Shown here: piece after piece, positions 26,647 through 38,019 of the stretch
Layout: each line of letters opens with the position of its first letter
How positions within the stretch are numbered: position 1 is the first letter of the stretch
Assembly: GCF_021869535.1 (NCBI RefSeq)
Contig: NW_026262690.1
Span: 60,954,995-61,018,994, forward strand
Origin: Mytilus californianus
Lineage: Eukaryota > Mollusca > Bivalvia > Mytilida > Mytilidae
DNA length: 64,000 bases
Direction of reading: 5' to 3'
Made by a program: the position numbers and the translations under genes
Notes under the pieces: model-generated
Database searches by the model: none
Told to the model about the DNA's origin: nothing
The model's input: only the letters and a program-made list of their open reading frames with translations

Positions 26647-27350
26647 TTACATCGAGATGACCGTGAGGATATTAAACTAGTGCAAACTAACATTCCATAT
26701 CGTTTGTTATAAATACATCTCTTCAATGAATACTGATAAAAATATTTTTGTTTAGAACATAAATTAATAATATGAAAATGTTTTGTCGTAAGTATATATA
26801 TATAAATATATAAGTAAAAAATCATTGATAATATCTATGCACACGTACCGAAAAATTGTGTTAAGAGCATGCGGAAGAATATTTCAAGAACGTTTTGCGA
26901 CAATCCCGGCAAGGACCGGTAACTCTAGAATTGTTTTTGCGGGAAAATATGAACTCCTACTCATATCCAATCTTTTAGAAAATCGAATTTTTACAGAAGA
27001 GTGTCCACTATGCACTTGCATTGCACTATTATTAGAATAGTAGAATAGAATGATATACAAATGGATGAAAATTATATATACATGTAACTGTTATATTAAT
27101 ATAATATATAACAACAAACCAGTGTATACTGATTTGTATCACTACAATATAATAGTTATCATTTTACGGTGAGGTTGAATTTCCTGTCATTTATTCATAA
27201 TCAACGCACGAACTTGTCTCAGAAAAAAATATATATCTGTACATTAACCTCAGTTTCAGGTATAGAGATGTGATTTTTTTCTGTGACAAGTGCTTTTGAC
27301 CAGCCACAAGAACTTGCGGTCATCCGATGTTCAGTACTTCAGTACTTTGA
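26647..27350 (+). mobile_element. structured TIR element, copy A (diverged, internally deleted)
   Basis: This copy matches the copies at 37240-38019 (+) and 32344-33114 (-) over its length. It starts ATTACATCGAGATGACC, lacks about 100 bases present after the start of the other copies, and ends GTCATCCGATGTTCAGTACT ... CTTTGA. The internal hairpin arms (ACTTGTCTCAGAAAAAAA and TTTTCTGTGACAAG) are more decayed than in copies B and C. It has no coding content; the 71-codon frame at 26825-27040 is not kept in the other copies. Confidence 0.85.
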
Positions 27351-29582
27351 TTTGTTTTTAAGTTTAGATATCGTTTAAGTAGATATATTTCGTATAAAGT
27401 TGCTATTATAATGTCATTACGATTACCTAAAAATCTCATTCATATTTTTTTAGAAAGATTCCAATGATTTTTGTCAGCTTTCCTTCTGCACCAATATTTG
27501 CAGTAAGATGAAAGTTGGTCGCTTATGACAACAGTTAATTTTACAAAGTGGACTATATTTCGGACGCTTCTTTTAAAATATGTATGTATCAAAGTATTTC
27601 AAGATCAACAACTTAATTAAATGAAGTTCAAAATGTCTCATACAAAGATAGGGTGGTAAATCTGTTCTTATCATAAAGTTCATAAAAAATATGGATATGC
27701 ATTTTTATTTTAATTTGTCAATTTTAAAATGTTTTTGATATCACATTGAAACTGCAAGTGAAATGTTTGCACAAGAATGGCACTAACAGACTATCATCTG
27801 TATAAAAATTCCAAAATAAGTCTGAAAAACAAAAACTGGTATGTTTGATGACTAAATTATTACAATAGATTTAAGGGATTATATGGGTTTAAAACAGATA
27901 CGGAATTTAATATTGTACGCAAACTTAAAACACAACAAACAAAAGGTTTCCGAGTAAATATCCGCTTTCGTGCAATATTCTTTGAAAGCATTGAAGGAAT
28001 GGCTTAAAATAAAAGGTAATATTTACATTTATTTTCATTAAGGATCGATTAAAAATTATGTTGCTACAAAATTAATGTACGATTTTCCCTTTTATCGTGA
28101 ATGGGCTTTTAAAGTTGACAAATGAAAGGGAAAAATCAGAAAGACTCAGAAACAAACACGAAAATCCAACAACAGTCGACTCATTGTACGATTTCAGATA
28201 AGATAACAACAGGAAATAAAAGAATAGGATGTGAAGGCCCATTTCGTTTGGTTGACAGTGTTCTATAGGATAAAGGCGATGACTACTTTGCCACGTGTTT
28301 TGCTTAAGATTTTAAATCTTAAAAATAAAACATAAACTATATGTATCGCAGCGAAGAGATATTTACCTTTTTTCAATCGAAAACATCTATTTAGATTACT
28401 AGGCTTATAATTTGAAACCCCGGAAATTTGAAGATCTTGGGTTCAGTGTCAGAAAAGCCTACTGCTTTCAATAAAACACCTTGTAGAAGAACTTATGGCA
28501 TTTGCTATGGAAATTCCTGACAAAACAATATTTAGTTAATATGATATATTATCGAAGAAGTTCTATTCCGGAAGTCTATAATTGAACTATTTATAACAAA
28601 ATGAAAAATAACCAGTAATTGACACGCAGTGATAAAGATTATTCAGATTATTAATTTTCTGAAAGAAATGGCATTTGTCATAATCATCAAAATATATTCC
28701 ATAGTCATTTCAGCTTAAAAAGCCTACGATTTCTACAGTTATTGACCTTCTCAAAGTCAAATCTGCAGACAATAATTCAAAATATCACATTTAGTTCCCA
28801 TTTTCCTTTGCAAAGAAAAAAATCCTAATCGTAATGTTGAAAAATATATTTGAAGATGTTAATTACAAGACAAAGACAGCCTTAATTTGAAAGGGTATGT
28901 CGTCTTCTAAGTTAAAATATCATGTTTTGACATCTTGATTTTCATTTTACGACATAGCAAGGGAAAAGTATTGAAAACGATACCAATAAAATATCTCTTC
29001 AAGAAAACCTAATAGCTATTACAAGGTTCCATTTTCAGAATAAAGCTCACTGTTCTACAAATGATCACATGTATACACATAATGTTTTATTGTATTTCTA
29101 TAGTACACATTGTACCGAGTATCCTGTTATCCTGCTTCTTTGTTGAGCGAACAGAATAAAAATCATTGTTACGTCACAGTTCATTTTATGGTCGTCTTCG
29201 CGGTCCACGTATAGGTCGTGTAGATTTCTGTAACATCAAAGACAACGATTGGGAATTAAAGAAGTTTATTTATAACATAACATAAAGTAAACGGATAAAG
29301 TCAATGTCAAAGACTTTATTGATATAAAATCTCAAATCTGGATTGTCATCAAACACAGAACAAAACACGTATAAGTATTAATATATGTGATATATATTCA
29401 TGCATTTTCAAGACAAAATTTAAAATATTAATAGAAGAAATATGTCTTTTTACTTTCATTTTTACTGAGGAAGCACAAATATCAGGCGTTATTAATGTCC
29501 ATATAATAAAATAAGTATATAGAAGAATTTATATTTAAAAAAATTATCATAAATGATATATAGTGAAATAAATTAAGTTAAT
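27351..29582. other. no recognisable feature
   Basis: This is AT-rich sequence with no gene or named repeat. A small palindrome, AAGATTTTAAATCTT, lies near 28309. Confidence 0.5.
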
Positions 29583-29700
29583 CTAGCTTTCTTTTAACTT
29601 TCATAAGAATCCCCTGTATGTCTTCAAACGAAAAAGGGGACAAATTGGCGAAAAGAGGAGCACAGTTGGTTCCCCTAGGAATGCCGCTTGTGTGGTTAAA
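29583..29700 (-). mobile_element. family A reverse-transcriptase core fragment
   Basis: Minus-strand translation from 29686 downward gives GIPRGTNCAPLFANL, then SPFSFEDIQGILMKVKRKL. This is the 'G-I-P-x-G-T-N-C-A-P-L' motif that precedes the YxDD catalytic box in this reverse-transcriptase family. The catalytic box itself is not present in the fragment, and the frame is lost on both sides. It is the only piece in the window from the enzyme core; the other family A copies keep only the C-terminus and tail. Confidence 0.75.
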
Positions 29701-30596
29701 AATACTTCAAAAAAACATAATAAATATATTGTTACTTAAACAAAACAAGCATCTGTATGATGTCAGTTTCAGATAACTTATCTTTAGAATCAAAGAAGAG
29801 TTGTTCCCTTATAAAACAAGATATTTGTATTGGCGTTGGCTATTTTTTTATGAGTATTAATGATAGTTTGAGATTTATAATTGTCTTAAAGACTTTAAAA
29901 CAAACGATAGTGATAGATACTTTTGTCGGAAGTTTCTATAAAGCATATGAACAAAAGATTATATCTTACAAATGGATAAAAAATGATATTCCTATTGATA
30001 TCTATCTATATATAGATCTCGAAACTCAATTTCCTTACTGTTATTACAGTAATGATACTGAGGCAGCTCTTTCTAAGTATCAAATGACATTGTCCCTAAA
30101 GGCAACTTTTTAACCTTTTATCAATGAATTTGGTCGTCAACTGTCACAAAGCCAAATCAAGCATTCTAGATATTAGATGATTTATTCTACAATACTTAGT
30201 ACTAGAACATCTATATGTTGTCTACACATCGCATCAATGTGATATGACACGACTTAATTGAACTTAAGAATTCTGTATTAAACCCTTCTTTGAGTTCATA
30301 CTTTGACATAATGTGAACGAATCAAACGGCTGTATGACTAGTTATAACTTCCTTTCATCATGCTAACATAAGCTTTTGCTTCTTTTTTTATGTCGTTATT
30401 CCTTTCCGGGATTTGACCGTCGGAAATTAACGTCACATTTATACATTTCCCTTGTACATTTATAAATTAAAGGTAGACCTTTGTTAAGATAACTCTTCAA
30501 ATCATTAATGCGTTTGTAATAGTCAGCTTCGTCAAGGCTTTTTGAAAAGCATTCATACGAATCAGAATCTAAATTCAAGGTTATGATTTAGATATA
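29701..30596. other. unassigned, with two open frames of unknown status
   Basis: A 118-codon + frame (29757-30113) and a 60-codon - frame (30396-30578, rich in Asp, Lys and Tyr) are present. Neither shows a domain I recognise. The minus frame sits on the same strand as the reverse-transcriptase scrap at 29583-29700 and could be another piece of mobile-element protein, but I have no direct support for that. Confidence 0.4.
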
Positions 30597-30715
30597 AATA
30601 AGAAGATGTGATATTAGTGACAATGAGACAACTCTCCATCCAAGTCACGAGGTATTAAAAGTTAACAATTATAGGTCAAAGTACGGCCTTCAACACGGAA
30701 CCTTGGCGTATATTT
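30597..30715 (-). repeat. family D interspersed repeat
   Basis: AAGAAGATGTGATATTAGTG, ACAATGAGACAACTCTCCAT, CAAGTCAC, TATAGGTCAAAGTACGGCCT and CAACACGGAACCTTGGC are in the order expected for the reverse complement of the common bivalve repeat end. Confidence 0.75.
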
Positions 30716-32343
30716 ATGAAAATGGTTGACACAAAAGTAACATTGATTTTTAAGAGATGTGTCTATTAAACTATGTAAATAATATAGCAGATAGGGGGTT
30801 GCATTTCTGAAACATTGCCAAAGTCAGCAGCTGAAAGTATATATTAGGAAGAGCAACAAGCTTGATTATCCGAACTTTTTTGCCATTCTCAAAATTGTTT
30901 GCTCGATGAGTGGAACAATTTGTGAATGTGAGCGTTCGAATAGTGAACTCGGGTTACTAAAAATATGTTTACATGCATCTATGGTCCAGGAACGACTCAG
31001 TGGACTTGCACTAATGCACGTGCATTATAATTTACATTAAGAATTTGGTGTGGTAGTTGACACGTCTGCACACAGGCATCCACGAAAAATGAAATTGGAA
31101 TCAAATGTATAAGTCCTGTTTAACCATTTGCTTTAGTTGTTACTATTTTCATGACATTAATATCAATAAAACAAAATTGAATTTTTATACGAGTTCGTAA
31201 GGTGACCACCCCTGACAAATTTCTGGATCCGCCCTAGCATGTATGCCTTCTATAATGCCATTACAAGACGTATAGTCAACTGAATCACTGCAGAAAGCGT
31301 TACGGCCGCATCAAATGTTTAGAATATTTTTTTTTTTTTCATTTTTTCTTCATTTTTAGAATAGCCCTGCAATATTTCCAAACTATTTAATGCTATTTAG
31401 CAATTCAATTTCGGATCTGGCATCAACATCATTATCTATACAAAACAATGAGTTTAAAACCTTTCAAAGACAGCTTCCTTTTACAGAAAACAGAAATAAA
31501 CCAATTTATTGGAATACAGAGAACTGCATGTTGTAATTAGTTGGACGTCACAAAGATGAAATATTATAGATGCACTGAAACGATGCAAACTTATAATAGA
31601 TTTGTTTTTGTTTTGATATAACTTTTACTTGCTTGTTAATTGACTGATCATAAGTCATTACACGGAAACATTTCCATAATACAAATAAATAGCCTTTCAG
31701 TTAGAACAAATACGAAAAATAGCATGTATCGGTGTCATTATTTTACGGAAGTTCGGTTGTTTTGTCGATTCTGAATACACAGTTGTTTATGGTACAAGTT
31801 ACATTATTTATTAATCGAATAGCTGGCGTTAAATAGAATATCTTTTCTTAAGCCTATATTGGTACCCAATGTTCCAACTATTCTAAATAGTTATAGAAGT
31901 AGTCGTGGGAAAGGCTGATTTATATGACACCAGTAGAAACGTTGACTCGAGTTGAGCTAGCTAATAGTGCTAATCACTTCAGATGTTGGGAGAGTTAATA
32001 GAATTAGCGGAGCTAGGAAATCCACTAGGGATCGTCATAATAACAGCAAAATTAATCAATCGTAAAAACAACAGACTTTATTGGTTAAACTAGAGATTAG
32101 TCGATCAGTCCAATTTCTGTGTACTCCGGAAGAATAATACAACAAATATTAACTTTCCTAGATTTGAATGGATATGTCACTGGTCACTAGTAGGTCAATG
32201 TTGTAACAGGGATAGAGTGAATATCTATTGATTACAGATAAATGAGGGATAGGAAATGACATTATGGAAGATTATTCCACCTACAATTTAAGTGGTGTCC
32301 TTTAATTATTAATACACTATCTTCACACATTTTAAGATAAAAA
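30716..32343. other. no recognisable feature
   Basis: This is AT-rich sequence. A few words (CCCTGACAAATTTCTGGATCC at about 31210) recall bivalve repeats, but nothing can be delimited. Confidence 0.45.
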
Positions 32344-33114
32344 TCAAAGTACTGAAGTACTGAACATCGGATGACCACAAGTTCTTGAGGATGGTCAAAA
32401 GCACTTGTCTCAGAAAAAAAACAACATATCTCTTTACCTGAAACTGAGGTTAATGTACAGAGATATATTTTTTTCTAGACAAGTGCGTGCGAGTATGATG
32501 AATAAATGACAGGAAATTCAACTTCACCGTAATAACTATTATATTGTAGTGATACAAATCAGTATACACTGATTTGTTGTTATATACTATATTAAAATAA
32601 TAGTTACATATATATATGATTTGCATCCGTTTGTATATCATTCTATTCTACTGTTCTAATAATAGTGCAATGCAAGTGCATGGTGGACACTTTTCTGTAA
32701 AAATTCGATTTTTCTAAGATTGGATACGAGTAGGCATTCATATTTTCCCGCAAAAACAATTACAGAGTTACCGGTCCTGTCGCAAAACGTTCTTTGAGAT
32801 ATTCTTCCGCATGCTTTAACACAATTTTTCGGTACGTGTGCATTGATATTATCAATGATTTTTTACTTATATATATATATCTAACTACAAAACATTTTCA
32901 CATTATTAATTTATGTTGTAAACAAAAATATTTTTATCAGTATTCATTGAAGAGATGTATTTATATCAAATGACAAGGAATGTTATTTTGCACTCGTTTA
33001 TGTGCGCATATTTATCATGTTTATAGATCGGTTACAAACCCAAAACTAATTTACATAATGGAAATCTAGGCGATAGCAATACATCGGGATGACCTCAAGG
33101 TCATCGCGATGTAA
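32344..33114 (-). mobile_element. structured TIR element, copy B
   Basis: This is the reverse complement of copy C (37240-38019), very similar along its whole 771 bases. Its start (at 33114, reading down) is TTACATCGCGATGACC, and its end at 32344-32380 carries GGTCATCCGATGT followed by TCAGTACTTCAGTACTTTGA. The two ends form an imperfect inverted repeat, ACATCGCGATGACC / GGTCATCCGATGT. Inside are a 10-bp-arm hairpin (ACAAATCAGT-GTAT-ACTGATTTGT, near 32553-32576) and a longer one with arms around 32404-32436 and 32458-32488. It encodes no conserved protein, so it looks like a non-autonomous DNA element. Confidence 0.85.
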
Positions 33115-34839
33115 AAAATGAGTTATGAAAATAAAAATTTTGCAAATGGTGCGCTGCCTACATTATAACAACTCAATGAATGTGTAGAAACTGTGATTTT
33201 CGGCCAATCAGAACTTTGGATTTAAGATAAAAATTGAAGGGAAGCAAATTCACGAATTTTTCATAATGGAGTAATGTCGCCTCCTGTTTTCCTTTTAATA
33301 GAAGAATAAATTCTAAGATTGTATATTAGTAAAATCAAAGTTGAAATGATATTCTCTTTTTTCAGGACTGGTTGTGATAAGAAATGAAGTGTAAATACAA
33401 TATATAAATTGATGATATGACTAAGTGTAAGGATATAACCTCCGTCATTTTTGTTAATTATAGTTTGTTTTAAGACTAAGATCTGAGTATAGAACAATCA
33501 TTTTAGATGTTTTAAGCTTATCTGTATACAAAAATAACACTGACGTTTTGATCATCCTTGACATGCCTTTTTTTCACTCCGAGTAAGAACAACAGGAAAC
33601 ATGGCCTATCTCGAATGTGAAAAATGATATATTTCATTCATCACTGGTTTGGCAATTAATGTATGATATATATCATAATAAGAAATATCCAAATGTAAAA
33701 TGGACATTTTCATGATAACAATATCTTACAGCAAAGCAAAAATCCCATCATTGCATGCCCTTTTAAGAGTATACTAATCGATAAATATATAACATGCGAG
33801 ATAGAAAGACTGATTTTAACAGCAACCCCAATCACTCTGACAATTGTAAATCCTGTTCTAACTAGCCTTTTGATCATTGATAGACATTCACACTGATGCC
33901 TTAAAGATCTGTGTGTTCTTTGCTTTGATACATAAAGGACGTTTTCCTTACTATTAAAGACCGTCACAAACCAAAAGGACAATAACGTAATTACCATATG
34001 ATTTCGATTTGTACAAAGTCAAACGTCTTGGGTTCTTAAGGCTTAAAAGAATATTGATAATCGGTAGACAGGACAAGCTGCCGACATGATGTCAACACAC
34101 TAGATGTCCAGTCTAATGAGAGTTGAGAAGGGAAAGTCAATAATGCCTTATATTAGCAATTTTGTATGCGACACAACCGACCTTGCTTAACATTAATTCA
34201 GCAGTAAAATAGCACGAGATTTTTTTTTATTTTTTAGCAAATTTGAATTAAACCATTATATTAGAATTTGAGATATAGTTTGCAATAACTTCTCTTTAAC
34301 TAATCATTATTACCTCTTTTTTTTTGAAATCATGATATTAGTGATTTCACGCTTGAATTAAAGAGAGATTATCGTCTCCTTGAAGGAAACAATACTAAAT
34401 TATATCGCATCAAACTTGATGAATGGTATTCGCTTTAAAACCCTAGTTTCTCGTCAGTGGCGCTCGAAACAACGAAGAGCAATAACCTACAAATAATGAC
34501 AAGGCCGATAGTCCTCTGTGCATTGGGAGTATAACTATAGTGTGCATTTTAACAAATATTATTTATTGTCAAATAGAATTTTAAAGTATTAATAAAAGAG
34601 TGATAGCAGTTGATAAGGAGTGAAGAACTGTTTCAACTTTAGTAAAAATATATAGCACTCTTTACCGAAATTCTTAGAATAGTTTTTTCTCAGTTGATAT
34701 GTTACATAAACTAATCATTTTTTCTTTTAAAGCCATTTGTAATGTCTGTCCATTGCCATGTGCATTAGAAATATGAACAATGAAAAATATGCATTTATAA
34801 TTTAATTAAAGATAGAGACAGGGACTGTATATAAGCTAT
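33115..34839. other. region between inverted TIR-element copies, no recognisable feature
   Basis: This is AT-rich sequence with short frames only. Together with 34984-37239 it forms the 4.1-kb stretch flanked by the inverted copies B and C. I found no transposase-like coding in it. Confidence 0.5.
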
Positions 34840-34982
34840 TCCTTATATTCTATGTTAATTTCGTGTGAATTATTGTTTTTCCCCTTACCACTGGAACCCT
34901 GTCTCAATGTGATACACTCGTCCTGAACATACATGAAATATTAACCACTGGAAGGTAAGCAACCAAAATCAATCAATCAATG
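34840..34982 (+). repeat. LINE-type 3' tail ending in (AATC)n
   Basis: The stretch TGAAATATTAACCACTGGAA, GGTAAGCAACC, then AAAATCAATCAATCAATG (34966-34983) matches the common mollusc LINE tail 'ATTTGCCACTGGACGTTAAGCAACC(AATC)n'. Only the tail is present. Confidence 0.6.
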
Positions 34983-35639
34983 TGATACTTATACTTTTAT
35001 CATGTTAGTTCTACACGGTAAATCAAAGAAAAATATGAGTTAAGCATATAACCATATACTGGCATGACACTGTACAAACGATCGCAACACGGTTCATCGT
35101 GACATGTAAAAAAGATAAAAAGCTGCAAACAAATAGTTCTTTCCTCTGATAGAAAAAACGACAAGTCTCGAGAGACACGGACCAATATGCCAGATTGACA
35201 CAATTAAAGCTTCTATTATCCTTATTAATAACGTTGCATTTTGCACTCAATAACATTTCAATAACAGAAACGAGGGTGCAATTCATGACGAATGCTTGAT
35301 TAATATTAAATAGAAAAAATGTAAATACAATTTCGATCGATTTTGGAGTTAGAAAATTGCTGTTTTAGATAACAATGATTAAAGAATGTTGCTCATCAAC
35401 TACCCTTGATATCATAATCAAATGTAGTATGTCAAATAATTGAAGTAGGGACCCCATGCAAACATGTCGTTACATTACTTTGAATTTTTTCAGTAAATAA
35501 ATATTTTCAATTAAGTAAGATATCAGATTATGTTGAACTATTACCACATCTCCTTATTTTCATATTAAACGAACAACTGGAATCTTATTCAGATAACGTA
35601 ATTATATTCTTTGTTGACCAATCAGAAATCATTGCATTT
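34983..35639. other. no recognisable feature
   Basis: Overlapping minus frames (35000-35286) show no conserved motif. The composition is as in the neighbourhood. Confidence 0.5.
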
Positions 35640-35697
35640 AAATAAAATTGAGAATGGAAATGGGGAATGTGTCAAAGAGGCAACAATCCGATACTTA
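35640..35697 (-). repeat. family C repeat, terminal fragment
   Basis: AAATTGAGAATGGAAATGGG, GAATGTGTCAAAGAGGCAAC and AATCCGATA form the reverse complement of the last 50 bases of the copy at 39855-40368 (GGGTTGTTGTCTCTTTGACA ... TTTCCATTCTC). Confidence 0.7.
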
Positions 35698-36984
35698 TTT
35701 CTCTCAATTTTGTGTGTTTTCACTTATCGAGATAAAACGGGGATGATTGAAATTTTGTATATATAAATATAATCCCAAACATATTGATATACATATCCAA
35801 TGTAAAGAACCTCGTCTGAGGTTGCGCACGTATTCGTGTGTTGTCTTTTATAAGAAATTAGTGTCAGCTTTTTAGTAACTCAATATTTATTCCTATTTTT
35901 TAAGATATGACAAGTTGTATTGAATTGTTGTATAATGTGTTTTTGCGCTATAGTCACTGTATGTTTCAGACAAGACTAATTGCATTAGTGATGTGACCGC
36001 TACTAGGTCAGTGACTTGCAAAGGATGTTTATATATTTAATAGATTTTTTTATGTATGGATATAGGATATATTTGCGAGCTTACAATTTAGGAAATATTA
36101 TAACTGAACTTATAAATTTCATGTTGACAACTTATTCATAAACTTTTTTAAATCAATCATTAAAATTTTGAATTTAACGGTGATTTTCGGAAATTATATC
36201 TTTCTTACGATATGCTTTCATATTTCATTTCCTATATGCTGTATCTAAGATGTTTCTTGAAGAAATAGTGATAAACAAAGATTCACGATTAATACACTGC
36301 ATATACGTTAAACAGTCGATATTTACTACTCACCCCAGTACTCCTTGTATGAATCTGAAAGAATAAACAACCATGATAAGCTTTTTGTATGTTTTAAGTT
36401 TCCGCTGATCGTTGTATTGAAAAATGTGCATGGCGTGTACATTTGTTAAAAATGTCTTGAAGCATATATATAATGGTTTTTTTTTTCATTTCTGTGCATC
36501 TACTCTATATATGTTTCTTTCAATGTTTTTTAGCACAGAGCGACCTAAGTGTTTGTGTCTTTTAATGTTTATAGAAGTCCAAATAGGTATTACGTTTTGT
36601 ACGGCTTTTTTATATTTTTATTGGTTGCTGTCTTGCAAAAGCCGCACAAGACGTCAAAGCTATTTTGACTATGTTTGTAGAAGGTACTGATCTTTCCTTT
36701 GTCTGATATCGCAGCCGTTCTAAGTATTTTGTTATTTTTGCGGATTGTTGCTTGCTGTCGATGTCCGTGCTTCTTTCGTCCGTTATATGTTTTATTATAA
36801 GAACATGGAATTACATATGTACTTACAACTTCAAGATATAAAAACTCTTTAAACGTTCAATGTGGGAACAATAATTCCATGACATAGCATATTATCATTT
36901 GATAAAAACACTGCTAAAATCAGTGTCGTTGCATGTTAACCGTCTGTCATATTTGTTGTTCGTTTATTGTTTTGTTGTGAATCT
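35698..36984. other. no recognisable feature
   Basis: An 88-codon frame at 36424-36690 has a hydrophobic, AT-driven composition and no motif I know. Confidence 0.5.
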
Positions 36985-37140
36985 CGTTTGAATTGTTTCA
37001 CATTTTGTCTTCCCGGGGCCTTTTATAGCAGACTATACGCTATGTGTTTTGCTCATTGATGAAGGACTACACTGACATGCAGTTGTTTGCATCCAGATTG
37101 GCTAGTTGCCTCATTGGTAATCATACCACATCTCTATATT
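36985..37140 (+). repeat. family D interspersed repeat
   Basis: TTTCACATTTTGTCTTCCCG, GGGCCTTTTATAGCAGACTA, TTTTGCTCATTGATGAAGGA, CTGACATGCAGTTGTTTGCA and AGTTGCCTCATTGGTAATCA follow the order seen at 13028-13190. It lies 100 bases before the start of TIR-element copy C. Confidence 0.75.
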
Positions 37141-37239
37141 TCTATACTTTATATCTGTAAAATGAGATGCCCGAGCGACGTCTAAAGTAATCTAGAAATC
37201 CAATTCTTTTGAGGAGGGGTTGGGGTGGTACTATCATTT

Positions 37240-38019
37240 TTACATCGCGATGACCTTGAGGTCAATCCGATGTATTGCTATCGCCTAGATTTCCATTATG
37301 TAAATTAGTTTTGGGTTTGTAACCGATCTATAAACATGATAAATATGCGCACATAAACGAATGCAAAATAACATTCCTTATCGTTTGATATAAATACATC
37401 TCTTCAATGAATACTGATAAAAATATTTTTGTTTACAACATAAATTAATAATATGAAAATGTTTTGTAGTTAGATATATATATATATATAAGTAAAAAAT
37501 CATTGATAATATCAATGCACACGTACCGAAAAATTGTGTTAAAGCATGCGGAAGAATATCTCAAAGAACGTTTTGAAGGACCGGTAACTCTGTAATTGTT
37601 TTTGCGGAAAAATATGAATGCCTACTCGTATCCAATCTTAGAAAAATCGAATTTTTACAGAAAAGTGTCCACCATGCACTTGCATTGCACTATTATTAGA
37701 ATAGTAGAATAGAATGATATACAAATGGATGCAAATCATATATGTATGTAAGTGTTATTTTAATATAATTATATAACAACAAATCAGTGTATACTGATTT
37801 GTATCACTACAATATAATACATGTAGTTATTACGGTGAAGTTGAATTTCCTGTCATTTATTCATCATCCACGCACGAACTTGTCTCAGAAAAAAATATAT
37901 CTCTGTACGTTAACCTCAGTTTCAGGTAAAGAGATATGTTTTTTTTTTCTGAGACAAGTGCTTTTGACCATCCTCAAGAACTTGTGGTCATCCGATGTTC
38001 AGTACTTCAGTACTTTGAT
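37240..38019 (+). mobile_element. structured TIR element, copy C
   Basis: The start is TTACATCGCGATGACCTTGA followed by GGTCAATCCGATGTA, itself an imperfect palindrome. The end is GGTCATCCGATGTTCAGTAC and TTCAGTACTTTGA (37987-38017). Internal structure: a TA run (37471-37488); the hairpin ACAAATCAGT-GTAT-ACTGATTTGT (37779-37802); and a large hairpin with left arm ACTTGTCTCAGAAAAAAA at 37879-37896 and right arm TTTTTTTTCTGAGACAAGTG at 37941-37960. There is also a short pairing CTCAAG-AA-CTTGTGG just before the end. The 123-codon frame at 37787-38158 runs through hairpin sequence and is broken in the other copies, so it is not a gene. Confidence 0.87.

Noticed and set aside
29757-30113. 118-codon open frame on the + strand
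   Set aside because: No motif, hydrophobic/AT-driven composition, no splice context. Kept only as an unassigned stretch.
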